In this document: positions 9,027 through 17,368 of the stretch, piece by piece | Layout of the letters: each line of letters opens with the position of its first letter | Position numbering within the stretch: position 1 is the stretch's first letter | The notes under the pieces: model-generated | Databases searched by the model: none | What the model saw: only the letters and a program-made list of their open reading frames with translations | Told to the model about the DNA's origin: nothing | Position numbers and translations under genes: made by a program | NCBI RefSeq assembly: GCF_003633615.1 | Contig: NZ_RBKU01000001.1 | Span: 4,464,001 to 4,528,000, forward strand | Reading direction: 5' to 3' | Length of the DNA stretch: 64,000 bases | Origin: Mucilaginibacter gracilis | GTDB taxonomy: Bacteria; Bacteroidota; Bacteroidia; Sphingobacteriales; Sphingobacteriaceae

Positions 9027-10376
9027 CTATAAAAGTTCGATAGCTAAATTGGCCAATTCGCTCCGCTCCCCTTTTTGCAAGGTTATGTGGGCGTATAGGG
9101 GGTGATTTTTTGCCTTATCTATAAGGTATGATAAACCGTTACTTTCGGCATCAAGGTATGGCGTGTCTATTTGGTAAATATCGCCTGTAAATACAATTTT
9201 GGTGTGTTCTCCCGCCCTCGATATAATGGTTTTAACTTCGTGGGGTGTTAAATTCTGGGCTTCGTCTACAATAAAAAATATTTTGGTTAAAGTGCGGCCT
9301 CTAATAAAAGCCAAGGGGGCAATGGCTATTTTATCGTTGGCAACAAGTTCGTCAATTTTAAACTGCATCTTTTCATCATCACTAAACTGGTCTTTAATAA
9401 ACTTGAGGTTATCCCATATAGGAGCCATATAAGGGTCTATCTTCGATTTTACATCACCCGGTAAAAAACCTATATCTTTATTACTAAGCGGCACAATTGG
9501 GCGCGTAACAAATATTTGCCTAAAGTTTTTACGCTGTTCCAGTGCGGCGGCAAGGGCCAGCAGCGTTTTACCGGTACCTGCATTGCCCTGTATGCTTACT
9601 AGTTTTATATTGGGATTAAGCAAGGCATGTATAGCAAACGACTGCTCCATATTTTTAGGATGGATATTAAAAACAGGCTGCTCAACAATTTCTTCAATCT
9701 GCTTGGTTTGCCCATTATAAAATGCCGGAACCGATTTGCGTTTGCCATGCAGTATGTAAAAATGATTGTTTTGAAAATTACCAATTTCAAGGTCGGTGGC
9801 GTTTAAGGTTCCATTTTTTGAGAATTGGGTAAGTAGCGTATCGGCAACTTTGTTAACTATTGCCTTGCCGGTATAAAGCTGCTCCAGGTTTTTTATTTTA
9901 CCGGTTTCATAATCTTCGGCATGCAAATCAAGCGATTTTGCTTTTAGCCTCAAACAAATATCTTTTGATACGAGGATAATTTTTTTGTCGGGATTTTCAT
10001 ATTGCAAACTTAGCGCGGCATTCAGTATCCGGTTATCAACTTTGCCGTCGCCAAATATCTCTACGGCGTCGGTGTCGGTTTTTTTATCTACAACAATTTT
10101 AAAATGCCCCTTGTTGGTGCCGTTTAACGGTAGCCAATGGCTAATGAGGTTACCTTTGGCAAATTCGTCAATTAAGCGTATAAAACTACGGGCCTCAAAG
10201 TTGCGGTTATCGTTCCCGTTTTTCATGTTATCCAGTTCTTCTAAAACCTGTATAGGCACGGCAACATCGTGCTCCTGGAAGTTTTGAAATGCATTATGGT
10301 CGTATAAAATAACCGACGTATCAAGTACAAATATTTTACGTTTACCAATGCCCCTGGTTTTAACCTCTTTGCTCAT
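9027..10376 (-). CDS. PIN domain-PhoH ATPase fusion (PhoH2 type)
   Basis: 449 residues from the chosen start MSKEVKTRG; a longer frame adds 21 hydrophobic residues that overlap the promoter area and is less likely. Residues about 14-160 form a PIN nuclease domain, with acidic residues in FVLDTSVILYD, LEELD and SKDICLRLKA. Residues about 245-449 form a PhoH ATPase, with Walker A GNAGTGKT near 265 and Walker B FFIVDEAQNL near 365, followed by TGDIYQID. PhoH2 proteins are reported as sequence-specific RNA helicase/RNases, some in toxin-antitoxin pairs. No partner antitoxin gene is visible next to it. Confidence 0.9.
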   Translation of the reverse strand: MSKEVKTRGIGKRKIFVLDTSVILYDHNAFQNFQEHDVAVPIQVLEELDNMKNGNDNRNFEARSFIRLIDEFAKGNLISHWLPLNGTNKGHFKIVVDKKTDTDAVEIFGDGKVDNRILNAALSLQYENPDKKIILVSKDICLRLKAKSLDLHAEDYETGKIKNLEQLYTGKAIVNKVADTLLTQFSKNGTLNATDLEIGNFQNNHFYILHGKRKSVPAFYNGQTKQIEEIVEQPVFNIHPKNMEQSFAIHALLNPNIKLVSIQGNAGTGKTLLALAAALEQRKNFRQIFVTRPIVPLSNKDIGFLPGDVKSKIDPYMAPIWDNLKFIKDQFSDDEKMQFKIDELVANDKIAIAPLAFIRGRTLTKIFFIVDEAQNLTPHEVKTIISRAGEHTKIVFTGDIYQIDTPYLDAESNGLSYLIDKAKNHPLYAHITLQKGERSELANLAIELL

Positions 10377-10465
10377 AGGGCTAAAATTAGATAAATTTAA
10401 ACAACATAAAAGAAACCTCTTGTAAATAAAATAGGGCATTCAGCAAATATAAATAGTACTATGTA

Positions 10466-10495
10466 TTGTATGGTACTATGTTTTATTTATCTTTG
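10466..10495 (+). promoter_or_regulatory. Consensus Bacteroidota promoter
   Basis: TTG at 10466-10468, exactly 19 bp of spacer, and TATCTTTG at 10488-10495 form a textbook Bacteroidota promoter. It supports the ATG at 10514 as the start of the following lipoprotein gene. Confidence 0.75.
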
Positions 10496-10513
10496 TGTTA
10501 TAAAATAAAACAA

Positions 10514-10861
10514 ATGAAAAAGATAAACTTTATATTGTTGGCTGCCTTTATAATTATAGCCCTAACAGCTTGCAGGCAAGGCAAGCATGTGGTTATACAA
10601 AATGATAATAATGGCGTTTTAACCCGAATGAGCTACTATGGTAAGATCGCTTTTGCCGATGACAACATGAGCATTAAAAGTATGTCGCCTGATAGTTATA
10701 TTGAGTTTAAAATGGACGGCGAAAAGCTAATTGCCCAACGTGAAAACGGATCTATCATTTACGAATTAAGCGATGGCACAAAAACAAATACACTAAGCGA
10801 AGACAATAAACATTTTATAGCATCAGTATTAAAACGGGTGGGCAAATTTAATAACAGGTAA
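10514..10861 (+). CDS. Small lipoprotein of unknown function
   Basis: 115 residues starting MKKINFILLAAFI, with a lipobox LTAC placing the lipidated Cys near residue 20. The mature part is small and polar (NDNNGVLTRMSYYGKIAFADD, then a beta-rich stretch ending in GKFNNR). I do not recognise a family; the alternating hydrophobic pattern suggests a small beta-sheet domain. It has its own consensus promoter and is convergent with the barrel protein gene that follows. Confidence 0.7.
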   Translation: MKKINFILLAAFIIIALTACRQGKHVVIQNDNNGVLTRMSYYGKIAFADDNMSIKSMSPDSYIEFKMDGEKLIAQRENGSIIYELSDGTKTNTLSEDNKHFIASVLKRVGKFNNR

Positions 10862-10912
10862 AAAGGCCAAACTGACGGCTTGCTTGCAGTAACTATTTTG
10901 AGCGTAGCAACG

Positions 10913-11422
10913 TTAGCGGCGCCTGCCGCCAAAATAGACGCCTGCATTAATGGAGAAATAATTTCTTAGTCCGCCGGTTACGTTGTATTCTAACGATCCC
11001 CGGAAACGGGATGTTTCGACACCTACCCTTGGGAAAAAACCAAAGTTATCAACCTGGTTGTCGCCGTTATTGTCCGATTGTGTAAAAACGCCTAAACCGC
11101 CGCCAATAAACAGCATGCTTGTTTTTTTTACGTCGGTTACGTAATAATCGCCGCTTAGGCAATCTGAAGAGTATGCGTGTACGCCACCGCCGTTATTTTT
11201 CAGACTGACATTTACCGCACCTTGAAACCTCAGGCCTAATGCAAATACGTCGCTAAGGCGGTAATGGGGCTCAATAGTAAAAGTAAATGTGGCGGCATTA
11301 TCATTTAGCAGATCGACTCCGGCACCCAAATCAATTTTAAAGGCATGGTATGTTGTTGATTGTGCTTTTATAGCAGTTGCAAATGCAAACAAAGAGATAA
11401 AAACCAGCGTTAATTTAGTCAT
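10913..11422 (-). CDS. Outer-membrane beta-barrel-like protein
   Basis: 169 residues. A signal peptide (MTKLTLVFISLFAFATAIKA, cleaved before QST) is followed by alternating amphipathic strands typical of an 8- to 10-strand outer-membrane barrel (for example FTFTIEPHYRLSDVFALGLRF and SLEYNVTGGLRNYFSINAGV). It contains an Asp/Asn-rich loop near residue 115 (DNNGDNQVDN) that could bind calcium. It ends with GGRRR instead of the usual aromatic residue, which is odd for a Bam-assembled barrel. Function unknown. Confidence 0.7.
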   Translation of the reverse strand: MTKLTLVFISLFAFATAIKAQSTTYHAFKIDLGAGVDLLNDNAATFTFTIEPHYRLSDVFALGLRFQGAVNVSLKNNGGGVHAYSSDCLSGDYYVTDVKKTSMLFIGGGLGVFTQSDNNGDNQVDNFGFFPRVGVETSRFRGSLEYNVTGGLRNYFSINAGVYFGGRRR

Positions 11423-11784
11423 TCAGTTTTAATTTGATTTAAAAAGCAGGTTCAAAATAATATTGGGTGTATATGAGTATACGTTAAAGCTTTGTAAATT
11501 AACGTTTTATTTTGATTGAAACAACAAGGCTAACAATCCATAATTTATCTTCAGGTAAAATATGTCGCGGCAACGCTTTCATGTCTTCAGTATTAAACGC
11601 GGGGATAACGGGTATTGCCGGGTTATTAAAATTACAAGTTGTTTGATGCCCACCATAATTAATATTTGTAAACATTAAAAAAGCTGTCTCAAAATACACT
11701 TAAAATTGACTTTAAAGGCATCAAAACAAGATGATTATCATAACTTAGCTACAATTAAAAACCAAATATTAAACCAAATAAATT
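11423..11784. other. Intergenic region with an IS1182-end-like word
   Basis: No gene here is convincing. At 11681-11692 the sequence GCTGTCTCAAAA matches the outer end of the IS1182 element found at 58,709, but the similarity stops there, so it may be a relic end or chance. A TAACTTAG box at 11741-11748 precedes the next gene, but no TTG lies at the right distance. Confidence 0.35.
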
Positions 11785-12219
11785 ATGCCAATTATTCACC
11801 CTTACTTAACTTTTCCGGGTAATGCCGAGGAAGCTTTCAATTTTTACAAGTCTGTTTTTGGCGGTGAGTTTACAATGATACAACGGTATAAAGACATTTC
11901 CGGATCAGACAACTTAGGACCCGAAGATGCGGACAAAGTAATGCATATTGGCCTGCCTATTGGTAACGGCAATATTTTAATGGCTAGCGACGCTGTTGCA
12001 TCTATGGGGAAGGGGCAATACACTTTAGGCGACAACTACTCTTTATCGCTGGGTGCGCAAAGTGAAGACGAAGCTGACAGGCTTTTTAATGGCCTATCTG
12101 CCGGTGGACAAGTAACCATGCCCTTGCAAAAAACCTTTTGGGGCGCATATTTTGGTATGTGGACAGACAAATTTGGCATGCAGTGGATGGTAAATTACGA
12201 TTATAACGAACAGCAATAA
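11785..12219 (+). CDS. VOC family protein (PhnB/YjdN-like)
   Basis: 144 residues forming a tandem beta-alpha-beta-beta-beta glyoxalase fold. The N-terminal HPYLTFPGNAEEAFNFYKSVFGGEF block is diagnostic of the PhnB-like branch of the VOC superfamily, and the C-terminal FWGAYFGMWTDKFGMQWMV block is its second signature. Enzymatic activity of this branch is mostly unproven; members lack some of the metal ligands of glyoxalase I. It is followed 39 bp later by the DoxX gene on the same strand, then a terminator, so the two are probably one transcript. Confidence 0.85.
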   Translation: MPIIHPYLTFPGNAEEAFNFYKSVFGGEFTMIQRYKDISGSDNLGPEDADKVMHIGLPIGNGNILMASDAVASMGKGQYTLGDNYSLSLGAQSEDEADRLFNGLSAGGQVTMPLQKTFWGAYFGMWTDKFGMQWMVNYDYNEQQ

Positions 12220-12258
12220 ACCCACCTTTTTTAAATCATATCATAAAATTAAAAAAAA

Positions 12259-12633
12259 ATGAAAATCGCTTACATTATTGTACGTTCGTTACTTGGTGCC
12301 CTGCTTTTGTTTGCCTCAGTATCTTATTTTTTTCACTTAATGAAGGAACCCGTACCATCAGCGGATGTTAAAACTTATATGACGGGGATCAGCCTGGTGC
12401 ATATCATGAGTATTGTAAAAGCTATCGAACTTGTTTGTGGCCTATTGTTTGTTATTGGGCGGTATAACACCTTAGCTGCGGTTGTAATATTCCCTATTCT
12501 TATTAACATCGCGCTGTTTAATGCTTACCTGGGCCCGTCGAACTTGCCAATGTCTATAGCCTTAATTTTAGCCGACTTGTTTGTAGCTTACTACTATCGC
12601 AATAATTATAAAACTTTGTTTGCTGCAAAATAG
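12259..12633 (+). CDS. DoxX family membrane protein
   Basis: 124 residues with four predicted transmembrane helices (about 5-22, 48-66, 70-90, 97-115), matching the DoxX/YphA fold. The second helix has the usual acidic residue in KAIELVCGLLFVIGRY. DoxX-like proteins are often linked to redox stress, but the role is not known for this subgroup. It follows the VOC gene and precedes a clear terminator. Confidence 0.8.
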   Translation: MKIAYIIVRSLLGALLLFASVSYFFHLMKEPVPSADVKTYMTGISLVHIMSIVKAIELVCGLLFVIGRYNTLAAVVIFPILINIALFNAYLGPSNLPMSIALILADLFVAYYYRNNYKTLFAAK

Positions 12634-12669
12634 TAGCGGCCAAAATTTTGGCTCCTTATTTAACTAATA

Positions 12670-12698
12670 AAAAGCCTCGGTTTTTTAGCCGAGGTTTT
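12670..12698 (+). terminator. Intrinsic terminator after DoxX
   Basis: The stem CCTCGG (12675-12680) pairs with CCGAGG (12689-12694) and is followed by TTTT. It closes the VOC-DoxX transcript. Confidence 0.75.
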
Positions 12699-12821
12699 AC
12701 CCACATCAATAATCTTAGTTTTAAGGTTTATATAAGCGTCCAAAAATATTTTTTCGTATTACTGTAGCGTTTTTTTAAGGCAAAGCGTATTATTAAATAA
12801 ACCTGTAAAAAAAACGTTTAT

Positions 12822-14054
12822 ATGATACGCAAAAGTTTACTCCCTGCTTTGTGCCTTTTATTATTGTTGTTTTCGGCATGTAAAAAAAACAACCCTTCGG
12901 TTGAACAAGGTGTTGATTTGGAACTCACAACTACCGAACAACAAAAAGTTTTAGCCGATAATTCATTTTCGTTTAAACTGTTAAAAAAAGTATCGGCAGA
13001 TGCATCGTTTAACGATAACCTGATGATATCGCCTTTGAGCGTAAGTTTTGCAATGGCCATGGCAAACAATGGCAGCGCGGGCCAAACCTTTACCGATATT
13101 AACAGCACCATGAATTTTAATGGTTTTACACCAGACCAGGTAAATAACTATTACAACAAACTTATAACAGGCTTGCCCAAGGTAGACCCCGGCACCATTT
13201 TAAAAGTTGCTAATTCGGTTTGGTATACCCAAACATTACCTGTTTTGCCACAGTTTACACAAACCAATAGCACGCTGTATCAGGCAAAAGTACAATCGGT
13301 AGATTTTGGCGCGGCGGCTACAAAAGATATGATGAACCAGTGGGTGAGCGACCAAACCAATGGTAAGATCCCAAATCTTGTAGACAAAACCGATGCATTA
13401 GATGTGATGTATCTTATCAATGCACTTTATTTTAAAGGCACCTGGGACAATCGTTTCAACCCGGCCTCAACCCACCAACAGGCGTTTTATCTGGCAAACA
13501 ACAATACCATTCAAACCGATTTTATGAGCGGTGTGGTACATTATAACAGCTATATTAATAATGACGTGCATGTTTTTGAATTACCCTATAACAACAAAAA
13601 ATTTAACATGGTAATTATTATGCCCATCACCACAACGGTACAAAGTTTGGTGAGCACTTTAGATTCGGCTAAATGGCAATCTTTAACATCACAGTTACAT
13701 GCAAATAATGGCAATCTCAATATCCCAAAATTCAAATTCAGCTATGGGCTCCCGCTTAATAATGCCTTAATTGGGCTTGGTATGGGCAACGCCTTTTCGC
13801 CTTTAGCCAATTTTACGCGCATTAGCGCTACCGGCAACCTGCAAATAACAAAAGTGCAGCACAAAACATTTATAGAAGTAAATGAAGATGGTACCGAAGC
13901 CGCAGCAGCAACATCTGTAGAAATTGGCGTTGGCGCCCCCGCCCCAACCAATAACACTATTGACAGGCCTTTCTTTTTTGCTATCAGGGAAGTAAAAACA
14001 GGTTTAATATTATTTACGGGTGTATTAAACAACCCATTATTAGCCGGCAATTAA
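12822..14054 (+). CDS. Serpin family lipoprotein, probably inhibitory
   Basis: 410 residues. A lipoprotein signal ends at Cys20 (LLFSAC), then a full-length serpin domain of about 375 residues follows. Family blocks include NLMISPLSVSFAMAMANNGS near 67, LYFKGTW near 205, and the C-terminal DRPFFFAIREVKTGLILFTGVLNNP. The reactive-centre hinge EVNEDGTEAAAATSVEIG has the small residues at P12-P9 required for loop insertion, so it should be an active suicide inhibitor of serine or cysteine proteases. Counting from the hinge places P1-P1' at Gly-Ala, before Pro-Ala-Pro. As a lipid-anchored protein it probably guards the envelope against host or competitor proteases. Confidence 0.92.
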   Translation: MIRKSLLPALCLLLLLFSACKKNNPSVEQGVDLELTTTEQQKVLADNSFSFKLLKKVSADASFNDNLMISPLSVSFAMAMANNGSAGQTFTDINSTMNFNGFTPDQVNNYYNKLITGLPKVDPGTILKVANSVWYTQTLPVLPQFTQTNSTLYQAKVQSVDFGAAATKDMMNQWVSDQTNGKIPNLVDKTDALDVMYLINALYFKGTWDNRFNPASTHQQAFYLANNNTIQTDFMSGVVHYNSYINNDVHVFELPYNNKKFNMVIIMPITTTVQSLVSTLDSAKWQSLTSQLHANNGNLNIPKFKFSYGLPLNNALIGLGMGNAFSPLANFTRISATGNLQITKVQHKTFIEVNEDGTEAAAATSVEIGVGAPAPTNNTIDRPFFFAIREVKTGLILFTGVLNNPLLAGN

Positions 14055-14070
14055 GTTAACACGGCAATAA

Positions 14071-14107
14071 AAAAGGGATAGGCAAGTCCATTTTGCCTAT
14101 CCCTTTT
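14071..14107. terminator. Bidirectional terminator, serpin and Spy-like gene
   Basis: A 15-bp perfect stem (14071-14085 with 14093-14107, core GGGATAGGCAA) with a 7-nt loop has A and T tracts on both sides. It serves the two convergent genes. Confidence 0.85.
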
Positions 14108-14124
14108 TTTATTATTTTTAGATG

Positions 14125-14532
14125 TTATGATTGCTTGTGCTCTTTCATATTCTCTTTTATCTTTTCCTTCATCTCTTCCTGCAAAGTTTGGTATTGTTGG
14201 TATTGGTCGGCCGTAAAAACGGCCTTTAAATCGGCGTTTTTATCTTTTTGGATCTCTTTTAGCTGTTTAAATTTAGCAAACTTACCGCCATCGCCCTTCA
14301 TAATCGGGTCGGTTTTTATGGCGTATTTAAGGTTAATAGCCTGCACTTTGGTAGTTTGTGCCGAATCAAGATTTAGTTTCGATTTCATAATCATGGTAAG
14401 CCCCTGCGCCTTTTCTTCGGGCGTTCTGCTTTTCATGGTAGCCGCAATGTCTTGCGAAAACACCAGCGAGGTATTTAACATAAAAACCAATGTAAAGCAT
14501 GAGGCAAATAGCGTAAAAATTCGGGTTTTCAT
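14125..14532 (-). CDS. Small exported Spy/CpxP-like helical protein
   Basis: 135 residues. After a signal peptide (cleavage after LVFS, before QDI) the mature protein is charged and entirely helical, with a repeated pattern LNLDSAQTTKVQAI and FTADQYQQYQTLQEEMKEKI. This resembles the LTxxQ motif group of periplasmic chaperones (Spy, CpxP) and the Bacteroidota DUF4890 family. A related protein is encoded at 58,311-58,697. A role in envelope stress is inferred from the family. Confidence 0.7.
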   Translation of the reverse strand: MKTRIFTLFASCFTLVFMLNTSLVFSQDIAATMKSRTPEEKAQGLTMIMKSKLNLDSAQTTKVQAINLKYAIKTDPIMKGDGGKFAKFKQLKEIQKDKNADLKAVFTADQYQQYQTLQEEMKEKIKENMKEHKQS

Positions 14533-14773
14533 TTTCGGTTTGTTTTTTGTTGTTTGATGGTTTATTATAGCAATGGTTTAATCAAGTTATTAAAATATCA
14601 TATTTATAACAACTATTTTAATATCTACTTCGCCTTAAATAATTGCCAGCAAAGCATTAAAACACATACCGAACATAGAATTTTAAATACCCAGCACGAG
14701 GATATGCCCCGAAAATTCAGATACCCATAAAAAAGCAATACCGGCCAAATATTTGCGCAGTATTAATTTTGTA

Positions 14774-14866
14774 CTATAACCATTCGTCTTCCTTTTCGGT
14801 TTGAACAAAGTTGGTATATACAAAAACGATTAACACAAGAGAAAAAACAGCGATTATTTGAAACAT
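14774..14866 (-). CDS. Possible 30-residue single-span membrane peptide
   Basis: The frame encodes MFQIIAVFSLVLIVFVYTNF followed by a short acidic tail ending TEKEDEWL. It consists of one transmembrane helix (about residues 3-20) and a charged cytoplasmic tail, the shape typical of small regulatory membrane peptides. Only a weak -7-like box lies upstream and no terminator follows, so this is much less certain than the similar gene at 17,427-17,525. Confidence 0.35.
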   Translation of the reverse strand: MFQIIAVFSLVLIVFVYTNFVQTEKEDEWL

Positions 14867-15216
14867 AGCTTAAAGTATTAATGGTGCATATAGCCTATAT
14901 ACGGGCAATAACTTTTTAAGGTTTCAATTTTGATAACAATAAGGCAGGTTTAAAAATCAACATCAATAAGTAAAAACAACAACTTGCAGTTAATGAGTAC
15001 ATTACAGTTGATGGTGTAAAACACAAACGTATTAAAAAAAGAAAACGGAAGTCAAATTTTTCAACCTGCGCTCCCGTTTTTAATAACCGCTTTGCCATAG
15101 CCTGGCGGTAAGTACCAAGTTTTGTGTGCATTTTAAAATGATTTTTAAAGCACGTCGTTCCTGATGGTACTAATATCGTGTATTTTTTATTCGCTTTCAA
15201 TTTTGGGCGGAAAGGT

Positions 15217-15336
15217 TTTTCAACAGGTTATTAACTATAACTACTTAATTATTAACATGTTAAAAATTGATTCGGGTTGTTTTTGGCTGTTTTTTGAGTA
15301 ATTTAATAAGGGTTATTAACATGGGCGTTTTCAACA
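15217..15336. other. Cluster of DnaA-box-like nonamers, possible origin region
   Basis: Within 120 bp lie TTTTCAACA (15217-15225), TTATTAACT (15228-15236), TTATTAACA (15249-15257), its near-mirror TGTTAAAAA (15258-15266), TTATTAACA (15313-15321) and TTTTCAACA (15328-15336). They are one or two changes from the DnaA consensus TTATNCACA/TTTTCCACA and sit in AT-rich DNA in a 900-bp stretch with few genes. The rest of 14,533-15,468 shows nothing else except the small frame at 14,774. Confidence 0.35.
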
Positions 15337-15468
15337 AATGATGCGTACGTAATCCCGGTTTTAATCTCGTTTGCGTTATACTTCAATTTATATAAAGCCC
15401 CTCAACAATTTCAATTAACTCAAACATCTTAGCCAAAAATTGCTTTATTAAATTAAAAGTAATTGATA

Positions 15469-15882
15469 ATGGAAAAATTATATACCGCTGTAGTTACAGC
15501 AAAAGGTGGCCGCAATGGCCATATTAAATCGGCAGATGGTGTTATTGATTTGGAGCTGAAGGCCCCTAAAGAAATGGGAGGCGAGGATGGCTATGCAAAC
15601 CCCGAGCTGTTGTTTGCCGGTGCCTGGGGTAGTTGTTACTTAGGCGCGCTTGGCTCGGTTGGGAAGCGCGACGGTGTTGATGTCTCGGAAGCTACTGTTG
15701 ATGTGCATGTTGGCTTTAATAAAGAGAGTGAAACGGCTTACGCCCTATCTGCCGAACTACACGTCCACATACCCGGTATTGACACGGATAAGGCTCAAAA
15801 ACTTGCCGACGCAGCGCACAAGGGTTGCCCCTACTCTAAAGCAACACGTGGCAATATCGACGTTAAAATTATAGCCGAATAA
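15469..15882 (+). CDS. ohr: Organic hydroperoxide resistance protein (OsmC/Ohr family)
   Basis: 137 residues from ATG at 15469 (a TTG two codons upstream also opens the frame). It is a thiol peroxidase that reduces organic hydroperoxides. The two redox cysteines are present: Cys56 in GAWGSCYLGAL and Cys120 in KGCPYSKATRGNIDV, the latter block being diagnostic of Ohr against OsmC. Length matches the family (about 140). It stands alone with a terminator after it, as is usual for an OhrR- or stress-controlled gene, though no regulator gene is next to it. Confidence 0.9.
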   Translation: MEKLYTAVVTAKGGRNGHIKSADGVIDLELKAPKEMGGEDGYANPELLFAGAWGSCYLGALGSVGKRDGVDVSEATVDVHVGFNKESETAYALSAELHVHIPGIDTDKAQKLADAAHKGCPYSKATRGNIDVKIIAE

Positions 15883-15907
15883 ATTTAAACCGATTTTTAT
15901 TATAAAA

Positions 15908-15934
15908 AGGCTTGCCTGCGGGTGGGCCTCTTTT
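15908..15934 (+). terminator. Intrinsic terminator after ohr
   Basis: AGGCTTGCC (15908-15916) and GGTGGGCCT (15921-15929) pair along nine positions, counting G-U pairs, around a TGCG loop and are followed by CTTTT. Confidence 0.6.
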
Positions 15935-16113
15935 ATTTATCGCAATTTAGTGCTTCAAAATCAATACATTAAAATTGGTTTGCAATAATATTCAACCTGA
16001 CACTTTATTTGATAAAAATTGCCTACTTTCATTAAACATTTCTGGCTTAGTTATTAGTTACTTAATTAAACCAGTTAGCAAAAACCGATAAAACCAATTT
16101 TTGTTCACCAATT

Positions 16114-16338
16114 ATGCAGCGCTACAAAAGCTCAGTAAATTCTGGGGTGTTGGCTTATGAGATAGGCGAAGACCGTATTAAGGTTAAGTTTTTGGATGGC
16201 ACTATTTACCTGTACACCTACCAAAGCGCCGGGGTTGATAACATTGAACAAATGAAGGCCCTTGCCGAAAAGGGCAAAGGCTTAACTACGTTTATAAACC
16301 AGGCGGTGAGCGAGCAGTATGCTATTAAAGTAAGTTAA
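16114..16338 (+). CDS. KTSC-like small protein
   Basis: 74 residues. The pattern YKSSVNSGVLAYEIGEDRIKVKF, then an aromatic-rich IYLYTYQSAG, matches the KTSC domain (PF13619), a small beta-rich fold found alone or fused to lysyl-tRNA synthetases. Function of stand-alone copies is unknown. It is convergent with the 5'-nucleotidase gene, with only five bases between stop codons. Confidence 0.65.
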   Translation: MQRYKSSVNSGVLAYEIGEDRIKVKFLDGTIYLYTYQSAGVDNIEQMKALAEKGKGLTTFINQAVSEQYAIKVS

Positions 16339-16343
16339 CGGGC

Positions 16344-16883
16344 TTATAATTCGCTTTCCAGCAATTCAATAGCTTCGGCCCAGCTATTAACCCTGTTGTA
16401 TTGGGTATGGTTGCGGTTATGGCCGGCTGTAAACATAATAGCTTTGCCGCGGCAAAAATCCAGATTTTTTGGGTGATCGTCAATCAAATAATCGGTATGG
16501 ATTATACTTTTATCTCCACAAAAAACAATATTGTGCCAGCTGATAAAGGCAAAATGCTCTGCAAGCCACTGGTGCTTCTCGTATAACGAAAGCGGAAATT
16601 CCATGGCTGCCGATACAATATAAACATCAAAATTAAGCATCAGCCTTTGCAAAGCCTCAATTGCGCCGGCAATAACTGGTGCCGTGCGGAAAAAGCCTGG
16701 CGCGTGTATAAATCGGAACAGAGCTTCCTGGTCGGGAAAGGCGTCTTTTTCGGGGATTCCGTGCATGGCTTCTTTGGGTATACGCACGCCCAATTCCCGT
16801 TCATACCAAATAATGGCTTGTTCTTCAATATCGGCTATAACGTTGTCCATATCAATGGCAACCGATTTTCTTTGTTGTTTCAT
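16344..16883 (-). CDS. 5'(3')-deoxyribonucleotidase-like HAD phosphatase (NT5C)
   Basis: 179 residues. The N-terminal motif AIDMDNVIAD holds the nucleophile Asp11 and the general acid Asp13; YIVSAA near 97 is HAD motif II; DYLIDDHPKNL near 135 is motif III. The helical cap between about 18 and 80 places it with the NT5C family, which dephosphorylates pyrimidine deoxynucleotides. Its ATG follows the stop of the upstream lipoprotein with no gap (TAGATG), so the two are translationally coupled. Confidence 0.85.
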   Translation of the reverse strand: MKQQRKSVAIDMDNVIADIEEQAIIWYERELGVRIPKEAMHGIPEKDAFPDQEALFRFIHAPGFFRTAPVIAGAIEALQRLMLNFDVYIVSAAMEFPLSLYEKHQWLAEHFAFISWHNIVFCGDKSIIHTDYLIDDHPKNLDFCRGKAIMFTAGHNRNHTQYNRVNSWAEAIELLESEL

Positions 16884-17291
16884 CTATTCTTTTTTTGCGG
16901 TTACCCGGACGGCGTCGTCTTCCCTGGTCTCAAAAATTATTTGTTTATCCGTTAGTTCTTTTATCCAGAAAGGAAAAATTCTGGTTTTGCCATCGGGCAA
17001 TTGTTCGGTATAACTAATACTACCCTCAACTAATTTATAGGTGCCATGCGAAAGCACTTTACCACCCCAAATCATTAATAATTCGCCTTTTGGGGATAAG
17101 CTGATAGATGGTTTTTTATCGGCCAGTTGCTGCGCCGAAACTGTATCGGGCGGATTGGCCGAATAAGGATTCTCTACTTTAGTATAATTCCACTTGCCTA
17201 CCAACATTTTAGCATCAATTTGGTGTTTGCAAGCGGCTAAAGCCACACTTAAAACAATTAGGCAAATCAGAAAATAAAACTTTGTTTTCAT
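16884..17291 (-). CDS. Lipocalin-like lipoprotein
   Basis: 135 residues with a lipoprotein signal ending at Cys21 (VALAAC). The mature part begins with a GKWNYTK block and continues with beta strands (SISLSPKGELLMIWGGKVLSHGTYKL), the usual look of small Bacteroidota lipocalin-like lipoproteins. Function unknown. It is the first gene of a two-gene transcript with the nucleotidase, its stop codon touching the next start. Confidence 0.7.
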   Translation of the reverse strand: MKTKFYFLICLIVLSVALAACKHQIDAKMLVGKWNYTKVENPYSANPPDTVSAQQLADKKPSISLSPKGELLMIWGGKVLSHGTYKLVEGSISYTEQLPDGKTRIFPFWIKELTDKQIIFETREDDAVRVTAKKE

Positions 17292-17368
17292 GGGCGGTGC
17301 TAAAATAAAAAAAATAACACCGCAACAACCACAAAATAGCTATAGCACCGGCCAAAAAAGTATAAAAC

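Noticed and set aside
11499..11699. 66-residue leftward frame
   Set aside because: No start signal, no recognised family, and its first codons lie in the IS1182-like word; at most the tail of a decayed gene.
14916..15200. 94-residue leftward frame
   Set aside because: Composition is odd (hydrophobic end after a basic middle), no promoter or family was recognised, and it lies in the gene-poor region next to the DnaA-like boxes; kept only as a remote possibility.
15200..15468. tRNA or rRNA genes
   Set aside because: No cloverleaf arms or conserved T-loop words were found here or elsewhere in the window.
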